From contig OU696572.1 in assembly GCA_916048095.2 (NCBI GenBank), forward strand, positions 3,867,362 through 3,931,361: a stretch of DNA of 64,000 nt. Reading direction: 5' to 3'. The notes beneath the pieces were generated by a model, which was not told where the DNA came from, did not search any database, and worked only from the letters and a program-made list of their open reading frames with translations. This document shows positions 34,920 through 44,611 of the stretch, piece after piece. Each line of letters starts with the position of its first letter. Position 1 is the stretch's first letter. This DNA is from Sacculina carcini. Taxonomy: Eukaryota > Arthropoda > Thecostraca > Sacculinidae. A program made the position numbers and the translations under genes.

Positions 34920-35765
34920 CTCCTCCATTCCGACAGCACTAAATCTTTTTCTCTCTACATTTGTTTTTCTTGGTTACCAGTGTTAATCTATGATGTGATG
35001 TGTGATGTGATGTATGTTACTGTGTAAGATATTTCTTTTGCTGTGTTATACTCGTTTTTCTCTTTTTTATCATGTGTATTATTTTTGCTGGCTCATTTAT
35101 TTTCCATCTATGAGCTAATACTCCTTTATATTGTTCGCAACCAGTTTTACTCTTTTACGCGCCTCTGCTCTACTTGACGCTATATCAAATACATGTTTGT
35201 ATGTTTGTTTGTTTGTAAGGGTGGCTCCCCAATGCTATGTCGCTAGATACATGCTTGGAATGCAGATAACTTTCGAAAGAGTTCATGTTTCACATAGCAT
35301 ATCAAAATGTTAGTTTGTATTGTAAAACATATTTCAGTGGTTCTGACTACATATTTTGGTATTTTTCGTCACATAAAAACTTAATACGCGGAAAAAGTTT
35401 CGCGTAAAATTCCCAACTCTATGTCTGATGCTTTGTGGTAATGTACGTTTGTATAATCATAATTAATCAGCAATAACTAATTTTTGAGAAAAAGTATGGT
35501 TTTCACTTAGCGAATTTATATAGCTTGACGTACCCTGTTCGGTTGCTTTTAAATGCTTTTTTGCCTATACCACCTTTTGTAAGTCAATTGTGTACGTTTG
35601 TAGTAGGTACGACGGTAATCTATCATGTTTTTATTTCTATATGCCTAGTATCTTTTTTATGTTAGTATGTTGGGTATTATGTGATGATGGACTGATAAAT
35701 TAGATTTCTTTTTCTCCATTCTGTACATGTATGTGTGTATGTGCATGCATGTGCGTGTTTCTCAG

Positions 35766-36080
35766 GCGATGCAGTTGTTGCGCGACCTACGTCTGTCCGA
35801 CAGCAGCAGCTGTCCGGCCGGCACCAGTTTGAAGGTCGAACACGAGAGGGCGCCACTGTGCAGCTGGGTTGGTCGCCACGGCGCCGTCAGTGCCGCACAC
35901 TGGCTCAGTCAGCAACAACAGCGCTCCTGGCGACAACCTCTCGAACTAACAACTGCAGCTTCGACGGTGTCTGACAAGCTTAGCGGCCGAAATATTGACG
36001 TCAGCGGCGAGTCACGTGATCGGCTGTCAGCCGTCATTGACCCGGACAATAAACTCTGCGAATCGGACAAATTGTCACAG
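35766..36080 (+). CDS. Beta-carbonic anhydrase exon 4
   Basis: One hundred and five codons after a 'tgtttctcag' acceptor. Opens AMQLLRDL, which directly follows GHSDCK in the family (fly: AMNLL), then APLCSWVGRHG (the conserved 'sPLr.Wl..Ha' segment), and ends IDPDNKLCESDKLSQ, the block that in flies is followed by VNTLQQ. The middle (QQQQRSW to DRLSAV) is longer than in flies. Donor GTGTGG. The next exon was not found between 36080 and 64000. Confidence 0.9.
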
Positions 36081-36434
36081 GTGTGGCGTGCGCCAATACG
36101 CACACGCACATACACATACACACAATCACACACACACACACACACACCTACATATATACACACACACACACAAATACACACAAATACAGTGTTCCAGTGT
36201 CAGTGGTCCAGTGTGGATGTAATGCTGGTGTTGCGTTTACTGAGATCCATTTGTGAAGGTGTGAGAGCGTGAGAGTGTATTGTGCTGACTGTGGTGGTGT
36301 GGTGTAGACTCTACACTGTAGAGTGTGTGAGCGACGCTTGTGTGGCGGTGTTGTGTGAACGCCGTGAAGGCGCTCAAGTTACATTTGCTGGTATCAGGGT
36401 GAGTGGGGTGACGCGGTTCTGTCTCCGTGGGAAA
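36081..36434 (+). other. (CA)n-rich intron start and LINE leader
   Basis: An interrupted (CA)n tract at about 36100-36190, then TG-rich sequence that is probably the 5' UTR of the LINE whose ORF1 starts at 36435. The left edge of the LINE is not clear. Confidence 0.55.
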
Positions 36435-37455
36435 ATGGCAGGTAGAAGAAGGAAACTGGCAAGTGTGAGCGTGGAGGAGGATCAGGTAGATGTAGGAAGG
36501 CTTGAGGTTGAGAAAAATGGGGCGGAATCTGAGAAGTGTGAGGTGATGAAAGAAGTAGAGGATAACACCAGGAGAATAAGGGAGTTGGAGAGGGATTTGA
36601 AAGTAATCAGAGATAGGGAGACACCTATTAAGGGGGCAGAAAGTAGGGAGTTAACCGTGGCTATGGAAGAGATGCGCAAGGAAATGCAGGAGTTGAGGAA
36701 TCAATTGATGGATTTGAGGGATACAAATGAAAAGGTGAAAAGTGAGAATGCAGGACTGAAATATCGTTTTCAGGAGGTCCTACAGGAGAATGAAAGGTTA
36801 AGAGAAATGCTCAAAACCAGAGAAGATGTAGCGAAACAACATGATGAAAATTTGGGTAAGATAAAACAGAAGCAAGAAGCGTGGGTGAAAGAGCAAACAG
36901 AGGCAATTCAGGGTTTCAAGGATATCATGAAGCAACAAAAAGAAGAAAATGATGCTAAAATTGAAAAGGAAGTAGTGCATGTTCTGAAGCAAAAAGAAAG
37001 CGTTGTGAGGGACATTGGTGAAAAAACAGAGTGTTATTGTCCTCGGAATGAAGGAGGATGAGTACCCTAACAGATGGGAACGAAACAGGGGTGAGATGAA
37101 AGTGGCTGAGGATGTTGTAGGTGTCTTGGAAGAAGGGGCAGCAGAGGAGATTCAGGAAGTATTCAGACTGGGAAAGTATGAGAAGGGTGGCATGAGGCCT
37201 CTGAAGATCAAATTCAGGAGCCAGGTGGTGGCCAGCAAAGTGCTGGAAAAGACGTGGAAGCTGGCACAGGAACTGAAATTGAAAAATGTCTGGGTAAGAG
37301 AAGATCTCAATGAGGAGGAAAGGCAAAAACGTAATGAATTGTTTCAGGAATCTAAGGAAAGGAACATGCAGAGGACTGAGAAAGAGAAGGAAATTTTTTA
37401 CTGGAGAGTGTTGGACGGAAGACTGAGGAAATGGTACAAACCAAAACAGAACTGA
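36435..37455 (+). pseudogene. LINE ORF1 (coiled coil plus RNA-binding region), frameshifted
   Basis: Starts MAGRRRKLASV. The first 200 residues are charged heptad-like coiled coil (RELERDLKV; MRKEMQELRNQL; NERLREML), suited to trimer formation. A frameshift in an A-run near 37021-37026 moves the frame to 37015-37455, which carries SVIVLGMKEDEYP, then PLKIKFRSQV and VWVREDLNEEERQKRNEL. That resembles the RRM/C-terminal nucleic-acid chaperone half of L1-type ORF1 proteins. Confidence 0.78.
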
Positions 37456-37934
37456 ATAAACGGATGAACAATACTGGATTGGTTAGCAGTGAACAGAGTC
37501 TGAAAATTGCTTACACAAATGCGGATGGATTATTATCGATAAAAAGTGAGTTGGAGGATTACTTGAGAAGATTGAAGCCACATGCTGTTTGCATTACGGA
37601 AACGAAGTTATCACAAGACGTTAATGTTATCCTGAGGGAGGGCAAGTACAACATTTTGAGAAGAGATAGGAAGGGGAAATTTGGGGGAGGCGTTATGATA
37701 TTGCTTAGAAAGGATGTAAAAATTGAAAGCACGTATTCTGGAAAAGGTATGGCGGAGTTTTTGAGTGTAATAATTAGAGCTAATAACAGTTGTAAATGTA
37801 TTGCAGTAATGTATGTCCCACCTAAAACTGCGGCATGGCAAACGGAAGAATATAAAGAAATGATACTGGAAACAAGGGAGGAGCTTGAAAATGTAACGGC
37901 ACGGGATAGACAATTAATACTCATGGTTAAATAA
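37431..37934 (+). CDS. LINE ORF2 5' part (AP endonuclease)
   Basis: ATG at 37431 overlaps the ORF1 end by 25 bases. Endonuclease motifs are YTNADGLLS (N-terminal Asn), CITETKL (catalytic Glu), GGGVMILL, and MYVPPK. It is cut at about 37930 by the SINE. The next conserved block (GDFN, with the catalytic Asp and Asn) lies on the other side at 38267, followed by EVDWENW and GYMLLDI, then the gypsy element. Confidence 0.86.
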   Translation: MVQTKTELNKRMNNTGLVSSEQSLKIAYTNADGLLSIKSELEDYLRRLKPHAVCITETKLSQDVNVILREGKYNILRRDRKGKFGGGVMILLRKDVKIESTYSGKGMAEFLSVIIRANNSCKCIAVMYVPPKTAAWQTEEYKEMILETREELENVTARDRQLILMVK

Positions 37935-37939
37935 AAGGT

Positions 37940-38263
37940 TAAATGCCTAAGTGGCAGCTGCTACACGGGAAGAAGCCAAAGCTTATGAACACACAGGCGT
38001 GCCCCGTGCAGCTCGCTGCCACCGCAGAACCGACCCTCTCCACGCTATGGCGCCACAAGGACGTAAGACGTATTAGAGAGGGCCACCTCCCCAGAATGCA
38101 TGGCACAACTCATGACTGATATCTGGTACCATTTACTGCTGGGTTGACAGGGGCTGTGGGATTGTAGAATTCGCCCAATGAAATTCTGCTCCGCCGGGTT
38201 TCGAACCACGGACCTCCCGCTTGTGAGGCGGGTGTGCTAACAACTGCACCACGGAGTCCACAA
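37940..38263 (-). repeat. SINE copy 3 with complete tRNA-like head
   Basis: Minus strand. The head begins GGACTCCGTGGTGCAG at 38259 and holds an A-box TGGTGCAGTTGTTAGCAC (complement of 38232-38249), an anticodon arm CCCGC-CTCACAA-GCGGG (anticodon CAC, Val-like) and a B-box GGTTCGAAACCC (complement of 38196-38207). The T-stem is mispaired and there is no 3' acceptor match, so it is a SINE head and not a tRNA gene. The body and tail match the other two copies. Confidence 0.87.
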
Positions 38264-38352
38264 AGAGGGGATTTCAATTGCAAAGAAGTTGATTGGGAGA
38301 ACTGGACGACCAGTGGAAATGAACATACATGGGGCTATATGTTACTGGACAT

Positions 38353-39370
38353 TGTGGCGTGTCATGCATATTATATTTATTATATTCATGTGTGTATATA
38401 TAAATGTGTGTATATATAAATGTGTGTATATTTAAATGTGTATGCGTGCGCGTATGCGTTTATATGTATGTGCCGCACGTGTTTGTATGTTTGTGTGGCA
38501 TGCCTTCCAGAATGTTCGGTGTAGCTTAGGTGACGTGTGTCTACGTACAACCAGCAAACACGCTTGTTGCATGTGTATACGTGTGCGTATGTGTCTCTAT
38601 GTATGTGCCGCATGTGTCTGTATGTTTGTGTGGCATGCGTTCTAGAATATTCCATGTAGGTTAGGTGACGTGTGTGTGCGTGTTAGCTTGCGAAAATAGT
38701 TCAGCCAATCACAGTAGCCTACGTGCTGGCGTGATCACATAGCTACCAATCGGGTGGTTACATTTGTCTTTTACTATTGCCTGGCCAATTGTGTTCCAAT
38801 GTTCATACGCGGTCCGGTCGATGCACACGCACGGCCAAGTATATTTAAGTCCCGTCGCCTCGGTGCGCGGGCAGTTGGACTGGGACTTTGGCAATAGCTT
38901 GACTGACAGGGCTACTCTCTGTGTCTCGCTCGCCTTGTGTCAGTTCGACCCGAGCATCGTCCGACACATTGTGTTGGACAACGTGCTCGTTGCGATTGCC
39001 GCGCATTGGCCTAGGATATTACCTGTATTACTTGTAACGGTGCAGTAGCTGTTTCAGTGGAGGACTCGCTACACCACTGTTACGGAATTCTGTGCCGCGG
39101 CCTTCGTGCCGAGGTTTTGCTGGTCTCCGGCCTTTGATATTTATTGCGCGATTATTACCTGTATTATTTGTAACGGTGCAGTAGCTGTTTCAGTGGAGGA
39201 CTCGCTACACCACTGTTACGGAATTCTGTGCCGCGGCCTTCGTGCCGAGGTTTTGCTGGTCTCCGGCCTTGTGATATTCTATGTACTATTGTTACTGTGT
39301 ATTTATAATATATCTGCTGTGCTACACCGCTCTTTGTTATGTGCGCGCTCTGAACGAGCTTCGCGTAACA
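38353..39370 (+). repeat. 5' LTR of the gypsy element
   Basis: TGTGGCGTG...CGTAACA. Two internal duplications: a block around 'cgtttatatgtatgtgccgc' repeated with changes at about 38586-38680, and a near-exact duplication of about 130 bases ('taacggtgcagtagctgttt' at about 39034 and 39170). 'gtatatttaagtcccgtcg' near 38838 may be the promoter. Confidence 0.92.
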
Positions 39371-39575
39371 AGTGGTGACCCCGTATTTTATCAGTATTGT
39401 ACTCGTATTATATAAGTACTGTATTATTATAGAGTCGTGTAGTTTTCAGTAGCGTTACGTACCGTTGATTAGCTCTCGTTCGTAGTTTGTAGCTAGTTCG
39501 CGGTTTGTAGCTAGTTCGCAGTTGTGGCTCATTCGCTTGCAGTTATTGCCGCTTACTCTCGCATACTAACCCAGC

Positions 39576-40427
39576 ATGGACGGTGAAGTGAAATCAGACG
39601 CGGTGTCTGTTCCTGCCGTCATGGGTCCACCACCCCCATTCGTGGAAAACGACCCAAGTGTGTGGATAATTCAGCTGGATTTATATTTTGCCAGAGCAAA
39701 TATTAGGCAAGAAACTCTTCGTTTCCAAACAGCCGCATCGCTTCTGCCGCCGCATCATGTCCGTGAGTTTATAGATCTCATTCGTAAACCACCTGCAGAC
39801 GCCTATACGCAGTTGTGCAACGCTCTACAGTCGCGACTGGGCGCGACGAATGAGCAGAAATTGCGTACGGTGCTGGAACAGCAGGAATTAGGCGACCGGC
39901 GGCCCAGTCAGTTTCTCCGTCACTTGCATGACCTGACAGCGCCGTATATTTCTGACAGCGAATCGCCACTGGTACGGCAAATATTTTTGAAGGCGATGCC
40001 AGATGCTGTCGCTCCATTCCTGCAATTTTTGCCACCGGAGACGCCGCTAGAAACCCTGGCTGGCACAGCGGATCGAGTGTTGACTGCACTGCCGAGTGCC
40101 AGCCTTGCAATAAACGCAGTGAGTCCACCTGAGCACGGCTGCAATTGCGCTAAAGATCTGGCTGAAATGCGACAGTGTTTGAACCAGCTGCAGCGCCAAG
40201 TCAGCAAGCTCGCAGTGCGGCGGACTGCCTCGCCAGCCTCGCAACAGGTGCCGTCTCGCGTAACCAGGCACAAATCTCCGCGACCGGTAAAGTCTCGGTC
40301 GCACTCTGTGGCAAAAGACGAGGAATCCACCACAGATGGTGAGAGGACCAACCTTTGTTGGTATCATTACAATTTCGGCGAGAAAGCGCGCTCGTGCGAA
40401 AAACATTGCAGGCATTATTTAAACTGA
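39576..40427 (+). CDS. Gypsy gag
   Basis: 283 residues starting [20 protein letters not shown]. It shows the capsid pattern common in invertebrate gypsy gags ([12 protein letters not shown]; the middle '[20 protein letters not shown]' region; LKAMPDAV), a basic Ser/Arg/Pro-rich stretch (residues about 215-250), and a C-terminal [18 protein letters not shown] knuckle-like Cys/His motif (C-H-C-C type). The first ATG is 205 bases past the LTR. Gag ends at 40427 inside the pol frame, a 73-base overlap. Confidence 0.9.
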   Translation: MDGEVKSDAVSVPAVMGPPPPFVENDPSVWIIQLDLYFARANIRQETLRFQTAASLLPPHHVREFIDLIRKPPADAYTQLCNALQSRLGATNEQKLRTVLEQQELGDRRPSQFLRHLHDLTAPYISDSESPLVRQIFLKAMPDAVAPFLQFLPPETPLETLAGTADRVLTALPSASLAINAVSPPEHGCNCAKDLAEMRQCLNQLQRQVSKLAVRRTASPASQQVPSRVTRHKSPRPVKSRSHSVAKDEESTTDGERTNLCWYHYNFGEKARSCEKHCRHYLN

Positions 40428-43400
40428 TCCCGAGAGGAGAATGTCTGCCAAATTCTTCTCTCGCAACCATCGCAGGCAGCCACAAAAATTCACTGTTTTT
40501 CATCCGGGACCAGGTATCAAGCATTTCCTTTTTGATAGACACCGGGGCGCAGTATAGTATCGTGTCAACGCGTCATTATCCATCCAGTGACAAGTCTTCA
40601 TTGTGTCTGCAAGCGGTCAATAACAGTGCTATACGCACACATGGTTCTAAAACGCTCACAGTATCACTCGGTCTGCGTAGAAATTTTCCGTGGACATTTA
40701 TCTTAGCTGATATTGACATATCGATAATCGGGTGTGATTTCCTTTCGCATCATGATATTAGCGTTAACCCAAGAAAGTGCGAGCTTATCGATAATACCAC
40801 GCAGCTCAAGGTTCGCGGTTCTGGTTCACATGCGCCTTTGCTGATCTCCGTGTCCATGTCTGGTCACCATGAGAACTACCAGGCCATTGTCAAAGAATTC
40901 CCAGAGCTTTTGTCGCCTTCCGTCACTTCTGACGTTTCGAAACACGGTGTTTTTCACCGAATTCATACACATGGTAAGCCTGTGTTTTGTCGACCTCGAA
41001 AACTTGATTCTGCTAGGCTGAAAATTGCCAAAGCGGAGTTTGAAAAGATGCTGGCACAGGGTATAATACGACCGAGTAACAGTCCTTATGCATCGGCACT
41101 CCATCTTGTTCCGAAACGGGCATCTTCCGATTGGCGGCCTTGTGGAGATTATAGAGCTCTGAACAGAGTAACAACTCCGGACAGATACCCAGTGCCGTAT
41201 CTGCAAGATTTTTCTGCAGCATTACATGGTTCGACTGTATTTTCGAAGATTGACCTGGTCAAAGCGTTTTTCCAGATTCCTGTACACCCGGACGACATAC
41301 ACAAAACGGCAATCACCACGCCATTTGGTTCTTTCGAAATGTTGCGGATGCCGTTTGGATTGCGTAATAGCGCGCAGTCAATGCAACGTCTGTTGGACTC
41401 AGTACTCCGAGGCTTAAATTTCATATTCGTGTACATAGACGACATCTTGATAGCCAGCAAAAACGAGGCAGACCACCGGTCGCATCTACACACAGTTCTC
41501 AGTCGTTTGCGCGCACACGGCATCAAAATAAACATAGACAAATGCGTGTTTGGCAAGCCGGAATTGACTTTTCTCGGCCACACGATAAATAAGGGCGGCA
41601 TACTTCCACAGCACGACGCAGTGAAAGCTATAATCGAATTTCCTCTTCCAAAAACGCACGAGCAACTGCGTAGGTACTTGGGCATGGTAAATTTTTACCA
41701 CCGTTTTTTGCCTCATGCAGCTTCACTTCTTGCTCCCTTACACAAGCTGATAACAAATCATGCAAAAAAATCCAAGGTTCCTGTCATATGGACAAACGAG
41801 GCTACAGATGCATTTGACAAGTCAAAAAACGCACTTAGCGAAGCCGCGTCGTTGCATCATCAGAATGACTCCGCGCAATTAGCTCTTTTCACAGATGCCA
41901 GTGATTCCGGGATTGGTGCAGTTTTGCAGCAATGTAGTCACGGTGAGTGGCAGCCACTGGCTTTTTGGTCGAAACAGCTGACTTCAGCTCAAGCCAACTA
42001 CAGTGCGTTCGGTAAAGAAGTGCTAGCCGTGTATTTATCCGTTCGACATTTCCGTCAGTATCTAGAAGGTCGAGATTTCACCATATTTACCGACCATAAG
42101 CCGCTGACGCACGCGATCCGCACTCCCACACACAACCACTCACCGAGAGAACAGCGCCATTTAGACTACATACTACAGTTCACTGCAGATGTGCGTCATA
42201 TAAGCGGCAAGGACAATGTGGTCTCTGATGCGTTATCTAGAGTAAGCGCCGTGTCTTCAACCATTGACATAGACTCGCTGTCAAAACAGCAGCAAGCAGA
42301 TACTGAACTGCAAGAACTTTTACAAAACGAGTCAACCAGCTTGAAACTGGAGTGGCAGAATTTTCCTGCAGTTTCCAAAAACAAAATTCTGTGCGATATT
42401 TCAACCGGAACACCGCGACCCTTGGTGCCAACCAAAATGCGTCAGGATGTTTTCCGTATCTTGCACAGTCTTTCCCATCCAGGTCGAGCTGCAACTTTGA
42501 AGCTCGTATCCGACAGATATGTCTGGCCCAACATGCGACAAGATATCGTTACTTGGACCAAACAGTGCGCACATTGTCAAACATGTAAGATCACCAGACA
42601 TAATCGTTCACCAGTCGGACAATTTGAGCTGCCCTCGCGCCGGTTTCAGAATGTGCACGTAGACATAGTAGGCCCACTTCCGTGCTCTAATGGTCACCAA
42701 TATATTTTGACAGTGATTGACAGGTTTACACGCTGGCCAGAAGCATGCCCTATTCCTGACATATCGGCCGATACGGTAGCACGATATTTTATTTCAACTT
42801 GGGTGTCACGTTTCGGTGTCCCCGAGAGTATTGTCTCAGACAGGGGCACTCAATTCACAAGCCACCTCTGGAGACAACTCAACAACTGCTTCGGATCTAA
42901 CACGCGCTTGACAACGGCGTACAATCCGGCAGCCAACGGCCTAGTAGAACGGCTTCACCGCCAGCTCAAAGGCGCACTTCGGGGTTGTAGTGACTGGACA
43001 AACAGACTGCCAATAGTCCTGTTAGGTATTCGGTCCTGCATGAAATCACCTTTAAATTGTTCCTCCGCCGAGCTGGTATATGGTGCCAAATTGCGTTTAC
43101 CAGGTGAATTGTTAAATAGACAACCACAATTGACTCACACATATTGTCAGTTTGCCAAACAATTGTCTGAACATTTCAGTGCTATCCGGCCACAGCAGAC
43201 CCGTGCAGCTGAGACAGCAGTGTTCCACCTGCCCAGCTTGTCCGATGCAGATTTCGTGTTCGTGCGTCATGACGGCCACAGACGTCCGCTGCAGCCGGTG
43301 TACCAGGGGCCGTACAAGGTGGTGAAACGTACGCCAAAAACGTTCACTATTGAGCGGCATGGACACGAGGTGGTCGGCATTGATCGTCTGCGTCCAGCAT

Positions 43401-43573
43401 TTCTGGAAAATGAGAATATTTCATCCGCTCCGGAGAACGACAGCTTCGTGCATCAGGCAAAACAAAACTCCACCAAGATCACTCACACTCAGACGCACAC
43501 CACACCACAATCCATTTTGTACCGTACCCGATCTGGCAGAGCTGTCAAACCTCCGGTTCGCTTCTCGCCATGA
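40355..43573 (+). CDS. Gypsy pol: protease, reverse transcriptase, RNase H, integrase
   Basis: Open frame of 1072 codons in the -1 frame relative to gag, so probably made by -1 frameshifting within 40355-40427. Approximate residue positions: protease IDTGAQYSI (Asp 62) and the later IIGCDFL; reverse transcriptase DYRALNRVT (265-273), catalytic Asp in [10 protein letters not shown] (about 300) and YIDD (360-363); RNase H TDASDSG (513 on), Glu 555 and TDHKPL (579 on); integrase zinc finger H704, H708, C738, C741; integrase core D770, D829 and E865 with 35 residues between the last two (DD35E); then a GPY-like QGPYKVV module. All catalytic residues are present. No stop or frameshift. Confidence 0.95.
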   Translation: MLVSLQFRRESALVRKTLQALFKLIPRGECLPNSSLATIAGSHKNSLFFIRDQVSSISFLIDTGAQYSIVSTRHYPSSDKSSLCLQAVNNSAIRTHGSKTLTVSLGLRRNFPWTFILADIDISIIGCDFLSHHDISVNPRKCELIDNTTQLKVRGSGSHAPLLISVSMSGHHENYQAIVKEFPELLSPSVTSDVSKHGVFHRIHTHGKPVFCRPRKLDSARLKIAKAEFEKMLAQGIIRPSNSPYASALHLVPKRASSDWRPCGDYRALNRVTTPDRYPVPYLQDFSAALHGSTVFSKIDLVKAFFQIPVHPDDIHKTAITTPFGSFEMLRMPFGLRNSAQSMQRLLDSVLRGLNFIFVYIDDILIASKNEADHRSHLHTVLSRLRAHGIKINIDKCVFGKPELTFLGHTINKGGILPQHDAVKAIIEFPLPKTHEQLRRYLGMVNFYHRFLPHAASLLAPLHKLITNHAKKSKVPVIWTNEATDAFDKSKNALSEAASLHHQNDSAQLALFTDASDSGIGAVLQQCSHGEWQPLAFWSKQLTSAQANYSAFGKEVLAVYLSVRHFRQYLEGRDFTIFTDHKPLTHAIRTPTHNHSPREQRHLDYILQFTADVRHISGKDNVVSDALSRVSAVSSTIDIDSLSKQQQADTELQELLQNESTSLKLEWQNFPAVSKNKILCDISTGTPRPLVPTKMRQDVFRILHSLSHPGRAATLKLVSDRYVWPNMRQDIVTWTKQCAHCQTCKITRHNRSPVGQFELPSRRFQNVHVDIVGPLPCSNGHQYILTVIDRFTRWPEACPIPDISADTVARYFISTWVSRFGVPESIVSDRGTQFTSHLWRQLNNCFGSNTRLTTAYNPAANGLVERLHRQLKGALRGCSDWTNRLPIVLLGIRSCMKSPLNCSSAELVYGAKLRLPGELLNRQPQLTHTYCQFAKQLSEHFSAIRPQQTRAAETAVFHLPSLSDADFVFVRHDGHRRPLQPVYQGPYKVVKRTPKTFTIERHGHEVVGIDRLRPAFLENENISSAPENDSFVHQAKQNSTKITHTQTHTTPQSILYRTRSGRAVKPPVRFSP

Positions 43574-43589
43574 TCTAAGGGGGGGCTCA

Positions 43590-44607
43590 TGTGGCGTGTC
43601 ATGCATATTATATTTATTATATTCATGTGTGTATATATAAATGTGTGTATATATAAATGTGTGTATATTTAAATGTGTATGCGTGCGCGTATGCGTTTAT
43701 ATGTATGTGCCGCACGTGTTTGTATGTTTGTGTGGCATGCCTTCCAGAATGTTCGGTGTAGCTTAGGTGACGTGTGTCTACGTACAACCAGCAAACACGC
43801 TTGTTGCATGTGTATACGTGTGCGTATGTGTCTCTATGTATGTGCCGCATGTGTCTGTATGTTTGTGTGGCATGCGTTCTAGAATATTCCATGTAGGTTA
43901 GGTGACGTGTGTGTGCGTGTTAGCTTGCGAAAATAGTTCAGCCAATCACAGTAGCCTACGTGCTGGCGTGATCACATAGCTACCAATCGGGTGGTTACAT
44001 TTGTCTTTTACTATTGCCTGGCCAATTGTGTTCCAATGTTCATACGCGGTCCGGTCGATGCACACGCACGGCCAAGTATATTTAAGTCCCGTCGCCTCGG
44101 TGCGCGGGCAGTTGGACTGGGACTTTGGCAATAGCTTGACTGACAGGGCTACTCTCTGTGTCTCGCTCGCCTTGTGTCAGTTCGACCCGAGCATCGTCCG
44201 ACACATTGTGTTGGACAACGTGCTCGTTGCGATTGCCGCGCATTGGCCTAGGATATTACCTGTATTACTTGTAACGGTGCAGTAGCTGTTTCAGTGGAGG
44301 ACTCGCTACACCACTGTTACGGAATTCTGTGCCGCGGCCTTCGTGCCGAGGTTTTGCTGGTCTCCGGCCTTTGATATTTATTGCGCGATTATTACCTGTA
44401 TTATTTGTAACGGTGCAGTAGCTGTTTCAGTGGAGGACTCGCTACACCACTGTTACGGAATTCTGTGCCGCGGCCTTCGTGCCGAGGTTTTGCTGGTCTC
44501 CGGCCTTGTGATATTCTATGTACTATTGTTACTGTGTATTTATAATATATCTGCTGTGCTACACCGCTCTTTGTTATGTGCGCGCTCTGAACGAGCTTCG
44601 CGTAACA
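43590..44607 (+). repeat. 3' LTR of the gypsy element
   Basis: Same length and structure as the 5' LTR, including both internal duplications. Because the downstream LINE frame is open through the LTR end, a long fused frame (44343-46916) appears; only the part from about 44612 belongs to the LINE. Confidence 0.92.
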
Positions 44608-44611
44608 ACAT

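Larger units (their letters stand above)
28380..35215 (+). mobile_element. CR1/L2-type LINE, 5'-truncated, split by an LTR element
   Basis: Begins in the C-terminal end of the AP-endonuclease domain (TTSDHSLISF), continues through reverse transcriptase, is interrupted at 29619 by the LTR element 29620-33978, and resumes at 33984 with the same frame to a TAA after 34919. The 3' UTR runs to a TGTTTGTTTG tail near 35210. ORF1 and most of the endonuclease are absent. Confidence 0.9.
27132..35765 (+). other. Carbonic anhydrase intron 3
   Basis: 8.6 kb. It contains the plus-strand member of the inverted repeat (27605-27745), unassigned sequence at 27750-28370, a CR1/L2-type LINE (28380-about 35200) that is itself split by a young LTR element (29620-33978), and a further diverged repeat at about 35200-35640. 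Confidence 0.85.
17678..36080 (+). other. Beta-carbonic anhydrase gene (exons 1-4, 3' end missing)
   Basis: Four exons join in frame: 17678-17770 (phase 0 end), 20506-20590 (ends one base into a Val codon), 26989-27131 (supplies the other two bases, ends phase 0) and 35766-36080 (ends phase 0). Donors are GTGAGA, GTGAGT, GTACAT and GTGTGG; acceptors are CGCAG, GCAAG and CTCAG. The joined product is about 212 residues; animal beta-carbonic anhydrases are roughly 250-270, so some 50-60 residues remain in an exon I could not find before 64000. Introns are about 2.7, 6.4 and 8.6 kb, swollen by transposons. The enzyme interconverts CO2 and bicarbonate; in flies it is mitochondrial, which is family knowledge, not seen here. 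Confidence 0.88.
38353..44607 (+). mobile_element. Intact young Ty3/gypsy LTR retrotransposon
   Basis: LTRs of 1018 bases (38353-39370, 43590-44607) with constant offset 5237 and no difference seen by eye; 4-base duplication ACAT (38349-38352, 44608-44611). Primer-binding site TGGTGACCCCGTA starts at 39373. The polypurine tract AAGGGGGGGC lies just before 43590. Gag and pol are both open, pol in the -1 frame relative to gag. No envelope gene. Likely recently active. It landed in the endonuclease region of the LINE at 36435-46980. Confidence 0.95.

Noticed and set aside
36113-36190. A CRISPR-like or regulatory array in the (CA)n tract
   Set aside because: It is a simple dinucleotide repeat with interruptions; there are no spacers, and the genome is eukaryotic.
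38196-38259. A tRNA-Val(CAC) gene on the minus strand
   Set aside because: The A- and B-boxes and anticodon arm are good, but the T-stem has mismatches and the 3' acceptor half is missing; the sequence runs straight into the SINE body shared with two other loci.
39778-40542. Minus-strand open frames under gag
   Set aside because: They are shadows of the gag/pol coding strand without recognisable domains or starts.
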